A stretch of 5,562 bases of DNA from the NCBI GenBank assembly GCA_019313735.1, contig JAFDAR010000176.1:1-5562 (forward strand), in the 5' to 3' direction. Source of the DNA: Deltaproteobacteria bacterium. GTDB lineage: Bacteria; Desulfobacterota; Syntrophia; Syntrophales; UBA2210. This document shows positions 4,233 through 5,562 of the stretch, in pieces. The translations under genes were made by a program, and so were the position numbers. Numbering within the stretch: position 1 is the stretch's first letter; the number at the start of each line of letters is the position of its first letter. The notes under the pieces were generated by a model. It was given only the letters and a program-made list of their open reading frames with translations, was not told where the DNA came from and did not search any database.

Positions 4233-5562
4233 CTGTCCTGTAATTTCCAGAAACTCCCCTTCATCAAGAACGGGTATACCCAGGAGTCTGGCCTTGTCCA
4301 GTTTAGAACCGGGGGATATGCCGACGACCACGTAATCAGTGTTCTTTGTTACAGACGATGAGACATTTCCTCCCAGGGATTCTATAATTTCCCTTGCCCT
4401 GTTTCTCGAAAAATTTTGGAGAGTTCCCGTAAGAACGAAAATTTTTCCCGAAAGATTCCCGGATGCCATGTGGCCTTCTACCGGTTTGACTCCGGCCTCT
4501 TTCAGCCTTTTCATGGTCCGGAGATTGAACGGTTCCCGGAAGAATGTCGTAATACTGCCGGCAATTTCAGGTCCGATCTCTTTTATGAACAAAAGATCTT
4601 CCTCGCTTGCATTCATTATGTTATCCAGCGTTCCAAATGTTCGCGCCAGCACCTTCGAGACATGCTCGCCTGTATGCCTGATGCCCAGTGCGAATATAAA
4701 TTTATCCAGGGGAGGGGATTTGGATTTTTCCAGTGAAGACAATAGATTGCGAGTGGATAGATCGCCCATCCTCTCAAGGTTCGCCAGGTCATCTTTGGTG
4801 AGATAGTAGAGGTCGGCGGGGTCACTGATGATTCCGCTGTCAAGCATCTGCGATATCAGTTTTTCTCCCAGGCCCTCTATGTCCATACCGCCTCGGGAGA
4901 CAAAGTGTCCGATATTTTCCCTGATCTGTGCCGGACAATCAATATTGATACACCTGTGCGCGGCCTCGCCTTTGAGGCGGACAACCCTGGACCCGCATAC
5001 TGGACATGTGTCGGGTATTCTAAAAGGTTCTTCACCGTTTTTTTCGGAAGGTCCTGCGGTTTTTACTATTTCCGGTATGACATCGCCCGCCCTCTGCACT
5101 ATCACAGTATCCCCGATGTGGATATTCTTTCTGTCTATTTCATCCTGATTGTGCAGGGTTGCGCGACTGACCATCACACCCGCGACGTGAACGGGTTTCA
5201 TCTGCGCGACAGGGGTCAGAACGCCTGTTCTACCGACCTGAATGATAATGTCTTCAATGATTGTTGTGGCCTGGGTCGCCGCGAACTTGCAGGCAATGGC
5301 CCACCTTGGGCTCCTCGAAACTGCGCCGAGACGATCCCGGATATCTGTCGAATCGACCTTGATGACCGTGCCATCTATCTCGTAGGGAAGGGTTTCACGT
5401 CTGGCGATCATATCGCGGTAATAACGGATGCACCCCTCTATGTTCGCTTCGCTCCGAATGTGAGGATTTACCGGAAAGCCCCAGTCTGTGAGGGCTTGCA
5501 GAAACTCCCAGTGCGTCCGAAATCCCGATAGATCGGGTCTGGCGAATCCCATGGCGTAGCAG
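4212..5562 (-). CDS. ligA: NAD-dependent DNA ligase, C-terminal two thirds (partial at window end)
   Basis: LigA seals nicks between Okazaki fragments and in repair, using NAD as the adenylate donor. The frame is still open at the window edge: codons for Cys-Tyr-Ala precede the Met at 5552, matching the family's 'CYG' region, so that Met is internal. Counting from it, visible parts are the end of the adenylation domain with motif 'EIDGTVIKV' (58-66, Lys65) and Lys89 in 'CKF'; the OB fold ('QVGRTGVLTPVA', 105-116, and 'RAGDVIPEIV', 154-163); a Cys4 zinc finger (Cys183, Cys186, Cys201, Cys206); the helix-hairpin-helix domain (about 210-350, 'RMGDLSTRN', 'ALGIRHTGE'); and a BRCT domain (about 364-438). 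The active-site KxDG lysine and the NAD-binding N-terminal domain lie outside the window. No lesion is seen in the visible part. The last six codons come from the 7-bp tandem repeat. Confidence 0.97.
   Translation of the reverse strand, partial: CYAMGFARPDLSGFRTHWEFLQALTDWGFPVNPHIRSEANIEGCIRYYRDMIARRETLPYEIDGTVIKVDSTDIRDRLGAVSRSPRWAIACKFAATQATTIIEDIIIQVGRTGVLTPVAQMKPVHVAGVMVSRATLHNQDEIDRKNIHIGDTVIVQRAGDVIPEIVKTAGPSEKNGEEPFRIPDTCPVCGSRVVRLKGEAAHRCINIDCPAQIRENIGHFVSRGGMDIEGLGEKLISQMLDSGIISDPADLYYLTKDDLANLERMGDLSTRNLLSSLEKSKSPPLDKFIFALGIRHTGEHVSKVLARTFGTLDNIMNASEEDLLFIKEIGPEIAGSITTFFREPFNLRTMKRLKEAGVKPVEGHMASGNLSGKIFVLTGTLQNFSRNRAREIIESLGGNVSSSVTKNTDYVVVGISPGSKLDKARLLGIPVLDEGEFLEITGQGVRSKE

Noticed and set aside
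4339..5531. Long open frames on the plus strand opposite ligA
   Set aside because: They are antisense to strongly conserved LigA domains, lack family motifs and good ribosome binding sites, and overlap one another.
1..5562. CRISPR array, tRNA/rRNA, insertion sequence or phage attachment site
   Set aside because: No regularly spaced repeats, no tRNA-like cloverleaf, no transposase or integrase motifs and no terminal repeats were found; the only tandem array is the 7-bp one.

Overview
The window looks like ordinary bacterial chromosome: moderate base composition, Shine-Dalgarno-led genes, sigma70-type promoters and one clear intrinsic terminator. The gene content (NAD-dependent LigA, a short asparaginase-like protein, a stand-alone type II phosphomannose-isomerase cupin, a YtfJ-like exported protein) and protein flavour resemble Desulfobacterota ('Deltaproteobacteria') and related anaerobes. 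That placement comes from remembered family resemblance, not from a search.

Left part, plus strand (about 1-2582): a leader with weak promoter candidates, a complete class I/II PLP aminotransferase (182-1369), an A/T-rich perfect inverted repeat, a small cupin of the mannose-6-phosphate isomerase type II family (1457-1795), then a metallo-beta-lactamase-fold (RNase Z/arylsulfatase-like) gene broken into two frames (1826-2582). The break is not a simple frameshift, because the segment that should carry the metal-bridging Asp (the 'GDT' strand) is absent.

Right part, minus strand (5562 down to 2635): the C-terminal two thirds of DNA ligase LigA (running off the window), an acylphosphatase starting 10 nt after the ligA stop, a separately promoted exported YtfJ-like thioredoxin-fold protein, a strong bidirectional terminator, and a short asparaginase-family gene convergent with the broken MBL gene. 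The asparaginase gene appears to have lost about a dozen codons in frame just after its HGTDT motif.

Functionally the genes are a mixed housekeeping set (amino-acid transamination, sugar-phosphate or sugar-nucleotide metabolism, DNA replication and repair, acyl-phosphate hydrolysis, an envelope protein) with no obvious shared pathway. ligA-acyP is probably one transcription unit. The aminotransferase and cupin genes may be co-transcribed through, or separated by, the inverted repeat between them. I see no new defence, mobile or RNA system. The points worth a second look are the two small internal deletions in neighbouring genes and a 7-bp tandem repeat that forms both the end of ligA and the ribosome binding site of the acylphosphatase.
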